Shown here: in pieces, positions 7,674-14,964 of the stretch
Position numbering within the stretch: position 1 is the stretch's first letter
How the letters are laid out: the number at the start of each line of letters is the position of its first letter
Source of the DNA: VGLO01 sp964483475
GTDB lineage: Bacteria > Patescibacteriota > Minisyncoccia > Minisyncoccales > Staskawiczbacteraceae
Direction: 5' to 3'
DNA length: 64,000 nt
Assembly (NCBI GenBank): GCA_964483475.1
Contig: CAZAAH010000001.1
Location: 50,399 to 114,398, forward strand
The notes under the pieces: generated by a model
Databases searched by the model: none
The model's input: only the letters and a program-made list of their open reading frames with translations
Told to the model about the DNA's origin: nothing
Translations under genes and position numbers: made by a program

Positions 7674-9620
7674 TTATTCTTTTTTAACTTCGGACGGTTC
7701 TCTTGGTGGTTCTTCCAAAGATTCTTCCTTAACTTCCGAACTAAACTCAATATCTTTTGACTCAATAACCTCTTCATCGTCTTCTTCTTTCAAAAATCCT
7801 CCTACCTGAAGACTCCAAAGTTTTTTATACAAACTATATGTACGTTTAATAAAGGAAGTAGCTCCCCGCCNNNNNNNNNNATCTTTCTGTGAAAGCAATT
7901 CATCGTGGCTGCCCTGTTCAATAATTTTCCCATTATCTACGACAATGATCCTGTCCATTTTTCTGACCGTAGACAATCTGTGGGCGATTACAATGGTCGT
8001 TTTGCCTTTCATTAAATTATCTAAGGCGTCTTGTATCAGCAGTTCAGAATGAGAGTCCAAAGACGAAGTTGCTTCATCCAAAATTAAAATCGGGGCATTT
8101 TTTAAAATAGCTCTGGCGATTGCCACTCTCTGCCTTTCGCCTCCCGAAAGCTTTATTCCCCTTTCTCCAACATAAGTTTCTAGACCGTGGGGCAAAGCGT
8201 TAATAAATTCGTCGCAGTGAGCAAGCTCGGCCGCCTTTTTAATTTCATCTATTGAGGCATCTTTTTTGCCGTAGCCTATATTTTCGGCGAGCGTTCTGTG
8301 AAACAACACCGTATCTTGGGGAACCATTGCAATATTTTTCCTTAAATCATCCTGCTTAACCTGTAAAATATCCTGGTCATCAATTAATATTTTCCCCGAA
8401 GTGGGAGTGTATAGTCTCAGTAATAGCCTTACAAAAGTGGTTTTGCCGGCGCCCGAAGGACCTATGAGCGCCACTTTTTCGCTGGGCTTAATAACCAAAT
8501 TTATATTTTCTAAAATTTTTCTTGTCTGATTAAAACCAAAATCCAAATCTTTAAATTCAATTTGCCCTCTATCAACCAAAAGATCTCTGGCATCAGGAAC
8601 ATCTTTAATTTCATGGGGCAACAGCAAAACTTCAACCATTTCTTTGGCGTCAGCGTAGGCCCTGTAAAGATTTCTTACTATTTTAGTCAACCCCCAAAAC
8701 TGATCTATTATTTGTATGATATATGTTTGTATCAATACAAAAACTCCAATGGTTATCAGTCCTCTTTGCCAATATTTAATGGCCATGAAAAATAAAACAA
8801 ATTCTACGACGATGCCCAAAAGAATCTGAACTGCTTCTATAATTTTATTTAAGTTCCAGGTAAATATGGTTATTCTTGCTTGTTCGTTAGTAACCCCTTT
8901 AAAGCCTTCTGACTCATGTTTTAACCCACTAAAAAGTTGTACGGTATTGTGATTTGTCAAAGTATCTGCCAGATATCCCGTTGTTTTAGAATCCATTTCG
9001 GCTGTTTTAATGTCGTATTTTAATTTCCACCTCGAAAAAATAATGTTAAAGATTAAAAAAACAGCTACCCATATAAAAATCACCAAAGCAATCAATTTGT
9101 TTATAAACAGAACCACTATAAATATTGAAATAACTTTTACGAGTAGTGGCAGTAAATTCCAGGTAAAGTCATCTGAAAGATCTTCAAAAGCCCTTGCAAA
9201 GCGATTAACTTTTTGAACCAGCGAACCGATAAAATTATCGCTAAAGAAAGAGTAAGAATGTCCCTGAAGATAATCGTACGCTTGCTGCCTTAGCCTAGCC
9301 ATAATTTTTGGCTGGTAGTAGTTGTTGGCTAAATTGGCTATTCTGTAAAAAAGCCAATATACGACATTGAAAATCGCCACGTAAACAATAATTTCAAATA
9401 ACTTTTGAGCAACAGCAAGTTTATCTCCCCCAGAGACAATAATGTCAAAAAACTTTTTATAAAAAAGGGGGATTATAACGGCTAGTATATTGGCCAATGT
9501 AACGGATAAAATCTGAATGAACAGACTCCATTTTTGAGGCTTTATGCCTTTCCAAAAGGCATAAAGCACATCTAAGAGTTTCACTTCTGGATAAACAATA
9601 CTACTTTGCAACTTTTGCAT
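7674..9620 (-). CDS. ABC transporter, fused membrane and ATPase domains (contains assembly gap)
   Basis: An exporter half-transporter. An ABC type-1 membrane domain spans residues 20-330 with six hydrophobic segments, followed by the ATPase with Walker A (GPSGAGKTT), signature (LSGGERQRVA), Walker B (ILILDEATSSLD) and H-loop (IAHRLST). It would work as a homodimer exporting a lipid, peptide or drug; the substrate is unknown. After residue 580 the frame crosses a 10-N gap. The twelve residues behind the gap look foreign before the protein resumes with SLYKKLWSLQVGGF, so the join may be wrong there. The C-terminal 45 residues are highly acidic. The start codon lies eight bases downstream of a tRNA 3' end. 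Confidence 0.88.
   Translation of the reverse strand: MQKLQSSIVYPEVKLLDVLYAFWKGIKPQKWSLFIQILSVTLANILAVIIPLFYKKFFDIIVSGGDKLAVAQKLFEIIVYVAIFNVVYWLFYRIANLANNYYQPKIMARLRQQAYDYLQGHSYSFFSDNFIGSLVQKVNRFARAFEDLSDDFTWNLLPLLVKVISIFIVVLFINKLIALVIFIWVAVFLIFNIIFSRWKLKYDIKTAEMDSKTTGYLADTLTNHNTVQLFSGLKHESEGFKGVTNEQARITIFTWNLNKIIEAVQILLGIVVEFVLFFMAIKYWQRGLITIGVFVLIQTYIIQIIDQFWGLTKIVRNLYRAYADAKEMVEVLLLPHEIKDVPDARDLLVDRGQIEFKDLDFGFNQTRKILENINLVIKPSEKVALIGPSGAGKTTFVRLLLRLYTPTSGKILIDDQDILQVKQDDLRKNIAMVPQDTVLFHRTLAENIGYGKKDASIDEIKKAAELAHCDEFINALPHGLETYVGERGIKLSGGERQRVAIARAILKNAPILILDEATSSLDSHSELLIQDALDNLMKGKTTIVIAHRLSTVRKMDRIIVVDNGKIIEQGSHDELLSQKDXXXXRGATSFIKRTYSLYKKLWSLQVGGFLKEEDDEEVIESKDIEFSSEVKEESLEEPPREPSEVKKE
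7871..7880. other. Assembly gap (10 N)
   Basis: Ten undetermined bases inside the ABC transporter gene. Ten is a common placeholder length for a scaffold gap of unknown size. The sequence just beyond it does not fit the expected protein, so true sequence may be missing or duplicated. Confidence 0.95.
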
Positions 9621-9666
9621 AAATTTATGGACCTATCGGGAATTGAACCCGAACCTCGTCAACCCG

Positions 9667-9772
9667 CCCCGTTAGAAATATTGGTGGACTTAGCGAGAGT
9701 CGAACTCGCGTCTCCGCAATGCGAATGCGGCGTACTGCCACTGTACTATAAGCCCTTAAATTTCTAACGGGG
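9667..9772. repeat. 13-bp inverted repeat flanking the nested tRNA-Ala
   Basis: CCCCGTTAGAAAT (9667-9679) and its exact reverse complement (9760-9772) flank the inner tRNA at distances of 2 and 4 bases. In RNA they would form a 13-bp helix stacked on the anticodon stem of the outer tRNA. The end sequence resembles the inverted repeat before mutM (CCCCGTAG at 48353). Confidence 0.9.
9682..9755 (-). tRNA. tRNA-Ala (anticodon CGC)
   Basis: A complete cloverleaf. Acceptor GGGCTTA/TAAGTCC contains G3:U70; the D-arm is GTAC-AGTGGCA-GTAC, the anticodon arm CCGCA-TTCGCAT-TGCGG and the T-arm GCGAG-TTCGACT-CTCGC, followed by A73 and an encoded CCA. Loop positions 34-36 read CGC, decoding GCG. The 5' half is closely similar to that of the outer interrupted tRNA, so the two are probably paralogues. 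It is the only tRNA here with an encoded CCA. Confidence 0.93.
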
Positions 9773-9812
9773 TAAAAATGACGCGTAATGCCGTTTTACT
9801 ATAGGCCCGTAT

Positions 9813-10961
9813 TTACTGGCACAAATTTTGATAACCTTGTTCAAAAGTGCTGCAGATCCTCTGCTGATCGCTTTTTTCGGTAAACAATCCTGGCAAGCGC
9901 TGGGCCACAATCTGGTAGCAAAGTTTTTTGTTGGAATCTGGAACGATCTTGCACAACTGGCTGGCTTGATCTTTGAGTCCCGGCCCCCAAAAATCCACAA
10001 TGACGTTGACCGCCCCTTCAATGCACTGGTCGTAGTAATTACTTTCTTTGGGAACTTTGGCGCACAAATTCAGTATTTTTTCTGGATTTCTCAAGGTAAA
10101 GCCGGCAGCATCGCGCCCAAAACTTTTAAAGCAAACTGATTTCATATTTGCTGGAGCATTGAGGCAGTCCTTGGCGACCGTATCAAAATTATAATTTGAC
10201 AAAGTAAGCATCCAGCTGGTTTGCATTTGGTAGCACTGATACTGAACATCATAGTCCTGGCTGATTTTGTCGCAGGGAAAGTTGGGGTCTGTTTTATTAA
10301 CCCATGTTGTAGCGTGATCTTGCTTGGTGCTGGCTCCCAAACCCTGTCCTGTCAAAATATTTTCCATAAACATTCCGCCGTAGCAGGAATCTTGGCTAAA
10401 TGCATCTGGCAATTTTTTGCATTCTTTAATGGCTTCTGGCATATCGTAATCAACATAGGCCATGATGCCGTGGCCGACGCCGTGCAAACACTCAAAATTT
10501 CCAAAACTGGTTGCAAAATTCTTGCAAACGGCGGTTATATCGGCCGCCAGGTTTTCGGTTCCCTTTTCAGCTAAAAAGCTTTCCATAGCCCCGTGGTAGC
10601 ACCCCGAATGACAATCGGCCGAGCATTGTTGAAAGGCTTTTTCTTTTTCAATTTTATAACCAATGCGGCCTATTTGGTGGGCCTGCTGATGGCAATCATA
10701 TTGAGACCCTCCGGCGCTTTCCTGCACCAATTTTGCCATCGCCTCTTTTATTCCAATTGCTTTGATGGCCTCGTAGAGGGCATCGTTATCTTTGGCAATA
10801 GATGAAATGTTGATTTCAGAAGACTTTATATCAGCAGATTTTACATCAGCCGCCGGAGCTTTGGGAGCCTTGGGAATTTCCCGATTGCCCAAAAAGTAAG
10901 CAGCGACCCCCGCCGCCAGCAGAAAAATCACTAAAATGATTGTGTTACTTATTTTATTCAT
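9813..10961 (-). CDS. Cys/His-rich exported hypothetical protein, 382 aa
   Basis: A signal anchor (residues 6-25, NTIILVIFLLAAGVAAYFLG) is followed by a Lys/Ala/Pro linker and a large domain with about twenty cysteines. Distinct motifs are CHQQAHQIGR, CSADCHSGCYHG and CLHGVGHG, the latter two being similar repeats with paired Cys and His. Such spacing could hold disulfides or bind metal or heme, but no classical CxxCH site is present. I do not recognise a family with known function. The gene ends four bases before the 5' end of the interrupted tRNA, and its start overlaps the CYTH gene by eight bases. Confidence 0.7.
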   Translation of the reverse strand: MNKISNTIILVIFLLAAGVAAYFLGNREIPKAPKAPAADVKSADIKSSEINISSIAKDNDALYEAIKAIGIKEAMAKLVQESAGGSQYDCHQQAHQIGRIGYKIEKEKAFQQCSADCHSGCYHGAMESFLAEKGTENLAADITAVCKNFATSFGNFECLHGVGHGIMAYVDYDMPEAIKECKKLPDAFSQDSCYGGMFMENILTGQGLGASTKQDHATTWVNKTDPNFPCDKISQDYDVQYQCYQMQTSWMLTLSNYNFDTVAKDCLNAPANMKSVCFKSFGRDAAGFTLRNPEKILNLCAKVPKESNYYDQCIEGAVNVIVDFWGPGLKDQASQLCKIVPDSNKKLCYQIVAQRLPGLFTEKSDQQRICSTFEQGYQNLCQ

Positions 10962-11502
10962 TTGAAAAATTCATGTTATACCAATTCAATCCATATATTT
11001 CTTGGATTAACGTCCTTTCGCCTTTCTCCCATGTTTTATTATCCTCTAAACCAAGTAATTTTATTGCTTCTTTAATATTTTCTTCGCTATCGCTTTCAAT
11101 TTCCAAGTATGGCGGCGTTAAGGGATAAGTATCTATATCAAATTTACAATCTTTAAAAGAAAAAGATATTCTATCTTTTTCTTGGTGAGCGTATTTTTCC
11201 AGCCCAATTTCTTCAAAAAGGCTTAATAACTTTTCTGGTTCCTCAATTAAAAAATTAATTTCCCTATGCTTTCTTGCAACTCCTAAAATTTCTGACTTAT
11301 CTTTCCAGGTAACTTCATGCTTTCCTTGCGAATTCGATCTCATTCTTAAAAACCAAGGGTCTTGGCCCTCTTTCACTCCTTTCAATCTAAACCAATCTAC
11401 GGTTAATCTGGTTTCTTGAGTTTTTTCTGCACCAATAGAAATAAGTCTTTTTATAACCTTATCTTTATCAATATCCAAAACTTTTGTTTCAATTTCATAC
11501 AT
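10954..11502 (-). CDS. CYTH domain protein (class IV adenylate cyclase-like)
   Basis: 182 residues when started at ATG 11502. The frame stays open into tRNA-Pro, so longer starts are rejected. It opens with MYEIETKVLDID, the E-x-E-x-K triphosphate-binding signature of CYTH enzymes, then has charged strands such as FLRMRSNSQGKHEVTWKDK and IDTYPLTPPYLEIES, fitting the beta-tunnel. CYTH proteins act on nucleotide or inorganic triphosphates; bacterial ones include CyaB cyclases, thiamine triphosphatases and tripolyphosphatases. Only EIETK is visible of the first motif, so the exact reaction is uncertain. It lies 12 bases downstream of tRNA-Pro. Confidence 0.8.
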   Translation of the reverse strand: MYEIETKVLDIDKDKVIKRLISIGAEKTQETRLTVDWFRLKGVKEGQDPWFLRMRSNSQGKHEVTWKDKSEILGVARKHREINFLIEEPEKLLSLFEEIGLEKYAHQEKDRISFSFKDCKFDIDTYPLTPPYLEIESDSEENIKEAIKLLGLEDNKTWEKGERTLIQEIYGLNWYNMNFSNE

Positions 11503-11514
11503 AATATTATTTTG

Positions 11515-11586
11515 TCGGGGCGCTGGGATTTGCACCCAGAGTCGCACGAACCCGAATCGTGAATGTTGCTGTTACACCACGCCCCG
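11515..11586 (-). tRNA. tRNA-Pro (anticodon CGG)
   Basis: Acceptor CGGGGCG/CGCCCCG includes the C1:G72 pair typical of tRNA-Pro; the anticodon arm is CACGA-TTCGGGT-TCGTG with G37, and A73 is present without CCA. Two deviations stand out: the T-loop is TGCAAAT, with G where U55 is near-universal, and the D-loop (AACAGCA) lacks the usual GG. The tertiary G18-U55 contact therefore seems lost on both sides. Confidence 0.88.
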
Positions 11587-11680
11587 TTTCTTAAATTTGA
11601 CTAAATTTTATTTTTATAATAAATTGCAATTAGTTCGTTTCACTCGGTAGGCAACGATTTTTAGAATTGGAGGAAATTCC

Positions 11681-11886
11681 ATGGTAACCAACACAGAAAA
11701 ACCAGAAAAAAAGTTGTGTTCTGTAAAAATTGTAACAAAGAAAGATTAGTAATGGAAGTTCAAGGCACAAAACCGCTTGGCAATAATGCTTTTTCTGGTA
11801 AAAAGGTATTTTCTTGCCAATCTTGCGGCTATGAAGGAGTTATTGTTTTGTTAAATGGAAAAGAAAAACTATATCGGCCAAAATAA
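11681..11886 (+). pseudogene. Two-CxxC zinc-ribbon protein, frameshifted in an A-run
   Basis: ATG at 11681 follows a good ribosome site (GGAGGA, 7 bases before). This frame stops after 22 codons, but just past a run of seven A (11706-11712) the +1 frame continues with FCKNCNKERLVMEV, then FSCQSCGYEGVIVLL and a stop at 11886. One extra A would join them into a protein of about 68 residues with two CxxC knuckles, a zinc ribbon. The defect may be a sequencing error in the homopolymer or a true mutation. The gene stands alone between tRNA-Pro and a structured repeat; its function is unknown. Confidence 0.65.
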
Positions 11887-12052
11887 ATTCTCCAATTTTT
11901 AAAAATCATATTTCAGTCCTGCGATTATTTCAATGGGCTCTTTTTTTACAAAATTTTGAATTTTAAATAATAAAAACTCTGCGGTCTCAATCTTGTTGTT
12001 TCACACTTAAAATTCACTCTATCGAAAAGCGCACCCAATTTTCAAAAGCGAG

Positions 12053-12149
12053 GGTATTCCAATAAAGAGCACCTCGGAGCCTCGCCGCAGCGAGGTGAGA
12101 GATAGGCGTCCCGCCGAACGGGAACGCCGCGCTCTTTGTTGGAATATCC
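12053..12149. repeat. Long inverted repeat closing two GC-rich hairpins
   Basis: Arms at 12053-12070 and 12131-12149 (ATTCCAATAAAGAGC against GCTCTTTGTTGGAAT) pair over about 17 bp with one mismatch. Inside are CTCGC-CGCA-GCGAG and a GGCGT...ACGCC hairpin, giving a multi-branched fold. It sits directly past the CCA-enzyme stop. No other gene or signal is seen between 11887 and 12052. Confidence 0.75.
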
Positions 12150-12155
12150 GAGCGC

Positions 12156-13598
12156 CTACGTCACCCAATATTTTTGCTTTGTCATCTCATCTTCCTTCTC
12201 TTGCACCTCATTTTTCTCTTCCTTTGACTTTTCTGCCAAACTCTTTAATTTTTTCTCATCTAATTCTCCTAACTTTTTAACTTCTTTTTCCAAAAATTCC
12301 CGGGTATTTTTTTGAGGATCATCCAAAACATACCCTAAAAGAATGTCTAATATTTGTCCGATTTTGGGGCCGGGTTTTATTCCCAAAATTTTCATCACGT
12401 CGTTTCCGCTAACCTTGAGCATTTTGGCCGAAATGGGGTCCTTGGAAACTTTTTCAATCACATACTTGAGGTGTCTCAATTTGTAGGGTTCGGCCTTAGG
12501 AACGCCGGATCCAATCCTATCAGCCTGCCTCACTTGCAACAACTCCTCCATGCTTTCTGGCCCAACATTTTTTACCAGCCTTCTAACAGAAGATTCAGAA
12601 ACCCCGTCAACATTATAGTAAAACAAATGGTACCTTACAAGTTTTACAACTTTTTCAATGTCTTTCTTGGAAAATTTCAGGCGGTTTAAAATTTCAAAAG
12701 CCATTTTGGCGCCGATTACCTCGTGGTTGTAAAAAGTTGAGCTTGGACCTTGGCCAGCTTTTACCCGAGGCTTGCCAATGTCATGAAACAATGCAGCCAA
12801 GCGCACATTTTGATTAAACTTTTTTTTGGCCGTATACTCCAAAGCTTTTATTGCGTGGGTATAGCAATCGTAAATATGGTGCTTGTTTTGGCCGACGCCG
12901 TAATTTTCTTGTAACTCGGGCAAAATAAACTTTAAAAGTCCCAATTCCCTCAACAATTCAACCCCTTCAGCGGCCCTGTCGGCCATAATAATTTTTAATA
13001 ATTCGTCTCTTACTCTTTCTTTTGAAATGGCCTCCAGCCACAGGCTGTTTTTTTTAATGGCATCGGCCGTTTTTTCTTCAATCTTAAAATCTAACGTTGT
13101 CGCGAACCTGACCGCCCGCAACATTCTCAAGGCATCTTCAGAAAATCTTTCGTCTGGATTCCCAACCGTCCTTATTATTTTACCCTTCAAATCCTCCTGG
13201 CCTTTAAACAAATCAACCATTTTTTTATCTGAATCCATCGCCATGGCGTTAACCGTAAAATCCCTCCTAGCCAAATCATCTTTTAAATTTTTGGCAAACC
13301 TAATTTCATCAGGATGCCTTTTGTCAGAATACTTTGCTTCCAAGCGATAAGTTGTAACTTCAACTTCGGGAATTTTTGAGCTTTTTGTCCTAACGGTCAC
13401 CGTCAAAAATTTATTTTCATAAAAGCTGTCTTTGAAAACTTTTTGAATTTCCTCGGGCGTGGCGTTGGTGGTAACGTCCCAATCTGCGGGATCCACATCA
13501 CGCAAAAAATCGCGAACGCATCCGCCGACAATGTAAGCTTGGTATCCAGCTTTCTCCAAATCAGAAATAATTTTTTTAACTTCTTTAGGAATAGTCAT
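12156..13598 (-). CDS. CCA-adding tRNA nucleotidyltransferase with HD domain
   Basis: 480 residues. The nucleotidyltransferase head is residues 1-140, with the GGCVRD loop and two aspartates in DPADWDVTT; FTVNAMAMD follows with the template Arg/Asp region nearby. A bacterial PolyA_pol RNA-binding segment covers about 150-220 (RFSEDALRMLRAVRFAT), and an HD-type domain starts near 260 (LAALFHDIGKP). The last 30 residues are a charged tail. The enzyme adds or repairs the 3' CCA of tRNAs, which this genome needs because most tRNA genes here do not encode it. Residues alone do not separate CCA-adding from poly(A) polymerase, but the context favours the former. Confidence 0.9.
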   Translation of the reverse strand: MTIPKEVKKIISDLEKAGYQAYIVGGCVRDFLRDVDPADWDVTTNATPEEIQKVFKDSFYENKFLTVTVRTKSSKIPEVEVTTYRLEAKYSDKRHPDEIRFAKNLKDDLARRDFTVNAMAMDSDKKMVDLFKGQEDLKGKIIRTVGNPDERFSEDALRMLRAVRFATTLDFKIEEKTADAIKKNSLWLEAISKERVRDELLKIIMADRAAEGVELLRELGLLKFILPELQENYGVGQNKHHIYDCYTHAIKALEYTAKKKFNQNVRLAALFHDIGKPRVKAGQGPSSTFYNHEVIGAKMAFEILNRLKFSKKDIEKVVKLVRYHLFYYNVDGVSESSVRRLVKNVGPESMEELLQVRQADRIGSGVPKAEPYKLRHLKYVIEKVSKDPISAKMLKVSGNDVMKILGIKPGPKIGQILDILLGYVLDDPQKNTREFLEKEVKKLGELDEKKLKSLAEKSKEEKNEVQEKEDEMTKQKYWVT

Positions 13599-13603
13599 TT
13601 TTT

Positions 13604-13652
13604 ACTTAAGAACTAATGAACTTAAGGACTAAAGAACTTAGCCTTTGCGAAC
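13604..13652. repeat. Word repeat (AAGAACT/CTTAAGG)
   Basis: Between the CCA-enzyme start and the four-helix-bundle gene, and just into that gene's 3' end, CTTAAGAACTAATGAACTTA and variants are repeated (AAGGACTAAAGAACTTA). It belongs to the same class of short degenerate repeats as those at 3449 and 15468. Confidence 0.6.
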
Positions 13653-14009
13653 TTTTGAGCTAAACGCTTTTAGTTGGCGGTATAAATTATCTGCTTTTTC
13701 CATATGCTCATTATGAATTTCTTCATCGATGTAATTATCGGTAAGCGCCGCATCTAAACAAGCAACAACTTCGTTAAGAGAGGTTAAAGAATTATTCAAA
13801 AATCTACTGAAATCTATATCAGAATATCTATCAGATCCCTCAGCAATGTTGAGGATTATAGAATCTAACGCTCTCCATAGTTGAGAAGTTAGAGAAAACT
13901 GTTCCTCTTTAGGAAATTTTTCTCTCGTTAAGGATTTTAGTTCTTGTCTGAATTTTAAAGAATCTTGATAAACCGGAAATCTTCTGAATCTGAAAACTTC
14001 GTTGTTCAT
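13638..14009 (-). CDS. Four-helix bundle protein (23S rRNA IVP / S23 family)
   Basis: 123 residues predicted all-helical. The pattern FRRFPVYQDSLKFRQELKSL then EEQFSLTSQLWRALDSIILN and IAEGSDRYSDIDFSRFLNNS is the hallmark of the four-helix-bundle family first seen encoded in 23S rRNA intervening sequences; the avd protein of diversity-generating retroelements has the same fold. Stand-alone copies are common in CPR genomes with unknown role. No 23S rRNA or reverse transcriptase is nearby, so neither of the two known contexts applies. Confidence 0.82.
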   Translation of the reverse strand: MNNEVFRFRRFPVYQDSLKFRQELKSLTREKFPKEEQFSLTSQLWRALDSIILNIAEGSDRYSDIDFSRFLNNSLTSLNEVVACLDAALTDNYIDEEIHNEHMEKADNLYRQLKAFSSKVRKG

Positions 14010-14087
14010 AGGTTCATAAGTTTTTATGTTCTTATGTTAGACTAATATTTGCCTTTTTTCAAATTGTTGGGTATGATTACCAAAGTT

Positions 14088-14160
14088 GCCTCTGTGGTGA
14101 AATTGGATATCACGCTTGGCTTCGGACCATGCGTTCCGGGTTCGAGTCCTGGCAGAGGCA
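14088..14160 (+). tRNA. tRNA-Arg (anticodon TCG)
   Basis: Acceptor GCCTCTG/CAGAGGC, D-arm GTGA-AATTGGATA-TCAC, anticodon arm CTTGG-CTTCGGA-CCATG, T-loop TTCGAGT and A73 without CCA. Positions 34-36 read TCG. The second pair of the anticodon stem is a T:T mismatch (28:42), which is unusual. Confidence 0.9.
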
Positions 14161-14173
14161 CAAAAAAATTAAA

Positions 14174-14557
14174 GTGAAAAAATACTTTTTAGTATCTTTA
14201 TTGCTGGTTTTGTCTTTAATCCCTATCTTGTCGGCGGCCCAGACTCCTTTGGTAACTTGCGGCCAACCCGGAGGCGCAAGGTGCGAGCTTAAAGACATTT
14301 TTGATTTAGTTCTAAATGTTTTTAATTTTATCTTGTTGATTGCCGCACCGTTGGCTGGTTTGATGGTAGTGATAGGGGGAGTAATGATCATGGTTTCTGG
14401 GGGTCCCGGGGCAGCTGGGCCGGGAGGAGTTGCATCTCCAAACTTGTATAGCAGAGGGAAAACAATATTATGGGGGGCGGTCTTAGGTTTGGTTTTGATT
14501 TTAACGTCTTGGCTGATTATTCATTCGGTATTGGATGCAATAGGATATAAATTTTAA
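14174..14557 (+). CDS. TrbC/VirB2-like pilin or small T4SS membrane protein
   Basis: I choose the GTG at 14174 because the upstream ATG lies inside tRNA-Arg. The 127-residue product has a signal peptide (KKYFLVSLLLVLSLIPILSA), a short Cys-containing segment (VTCGQPGGARCELKD) and two transmembrane helices near residues 50-80 and 100-120 with a Gly-rich turn between them (SGGPGAAGPGGVAS). This is the two-helix layout of VirB2/TrbC pilins. It probably forms part of the type IV secretion-like apparatus encoded at 22-32 kb. It sits between two tRNA genes. Confidence 0.65.
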   Translation: MKKYFLVSLLLVLSLIPILSAAQTPLVTCGQPGGARCELKDIFDLVLNVFNFILLIAAPLAGLMVVIGGVMIMVSGGPGAAGPGGVASPNLYSRGKTILWGAVLGLVLILTSWLIIHSVLDAIGYKF

Positions 14558-14579
14558 AATTCTCGCTAAGGCGGTGTCT

Positions 14580-14652
14580 GCGCCCATAGCTCAACTGGCA
14601 GAGCAGGGCCCTCTTAAGGCCAAGGTTGTAGGTTCGATTCCTGCTGGGCGCA
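14580..14652 (+). tRNA. tRNA-Lys (anticodon CTT)
   Basis: Acceptor GCGCCCA/TGGGCGC, D-arm GCTC-AACTGGCA-GAGC, anticodon arm GGGCC-CTCTTAA-GGCCA (27:43 is G-A), T-arm GTAGG-TTCGATT-CCTGC and A73 without CCA. Positions 34-36 read CTT, decoding AAG. It precedes rpsO. Confidence 0.92.
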
Positions 14653-14697
14653 CAAAACTATTTACAAAAAAGTAAAAGTGTTATATCATACGATATT

Positions 14698-14964
14698 ATG
14701 CTTAAAAAAGAAAAAAAATTAGAGTTAGTTAAGGAACACGGCCTCCACGAAAAGGATACCGGTTCTTCGGATGTGCAAATTGCTTTGTTGTCAGAAGAAA
14801 TAGACAGCTTGGCTTCTCATTTAAAAGAGCATCCAAAAGACCTCCATTCAAAGAGAGGTTTAATTAGGATGGTAGTAAAAAGGAAAAAACTCCTTGCTTA
14901 CTTGGAAAAAGAAGATGAGAAAAGGTACAAAAGTATCATTAAAAAAATCGGATTAAAGAAATAA
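14698..14964 (+). CDS. rpsO: 30S ribosomal protein S15
   Basis: 88 residues, the normal length. It has GLHEKDTGSSDVQIALLSEE (the conserved H-x-x-D-T-G-S-x-x-V-Q loop that contacts 16S rRNA helices 20-22) and the basic helix HSKRGLIRMVVKRKKLLAYL. S15 is a primary binder of the small-subunit platform. It ends where the NYN-domain gene begins and is followed by PNPase; an rpsO-pnp linkage is widespread, here with one gene inserted between. Confidence 0.96.
   Translation: MLKKEKKLELVKEHGLHEKDTGSSDVQIALLSEEIDSLASHLKEHPKDLHSKRGLIRMVVKRKKLLAYLEKEDEKRYKSIIKKIGLKK

Larger units (their letters stand above)
9629..9808 (-). tRNA. Interrupted tRNA with a 107-109 nt insertion in the anticodon loop
   Basis: Two halves of a tRNA are recognisable. 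The 5' half (9808 downwards) has acceptor GGGCCTA, D-arm GTAA-AACGGCA-TTAC and anticodon 5' strand CGTCA. The 3' half (to 9629) has anticodon 3' strand TGACG, variable loop AGGT, T-arm TCGGG-TTCAATT-CCCGA, acceptor TAGGTCC and A73. Both stems match perfectly apart from a G3:U70 wobble, which is the alanine identity pair. The anticodon loop contains an insertion holding a complete tRNA-Ala flanked by a 13-bp inverted repeat. The anticodon is ambiguous: UUU if the break is after position 37, UGG if after 34. No CCA is encoded. It may be a spliced tRNA, a split tRNA or a disrupted copy. Confidence 0.7.

Noticed and set aside
9629..9808. Group I intron in the outer tRNA
   Set aside because: Outside the inner tRNA only about 35 nt remain, too few for a group I core.
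11503..11547. Longer start of the CYTH protein
   Set aside because: Its codons run into tRNA-Pro; MYEIETK at 11502 begins the domain.
13638..14009. Diversity-generating retroelement accessory protein (avd)
   Set aside because: The fold matches, but there is no reverse transcriptase or template/variable repeat pair nearby.
14129..14173. Upstream ATG extension of the pilin-like gene
   Set aside because: It lies inside tRNA-Arg; the GTG at 14174 precedes a proper signal peptide.
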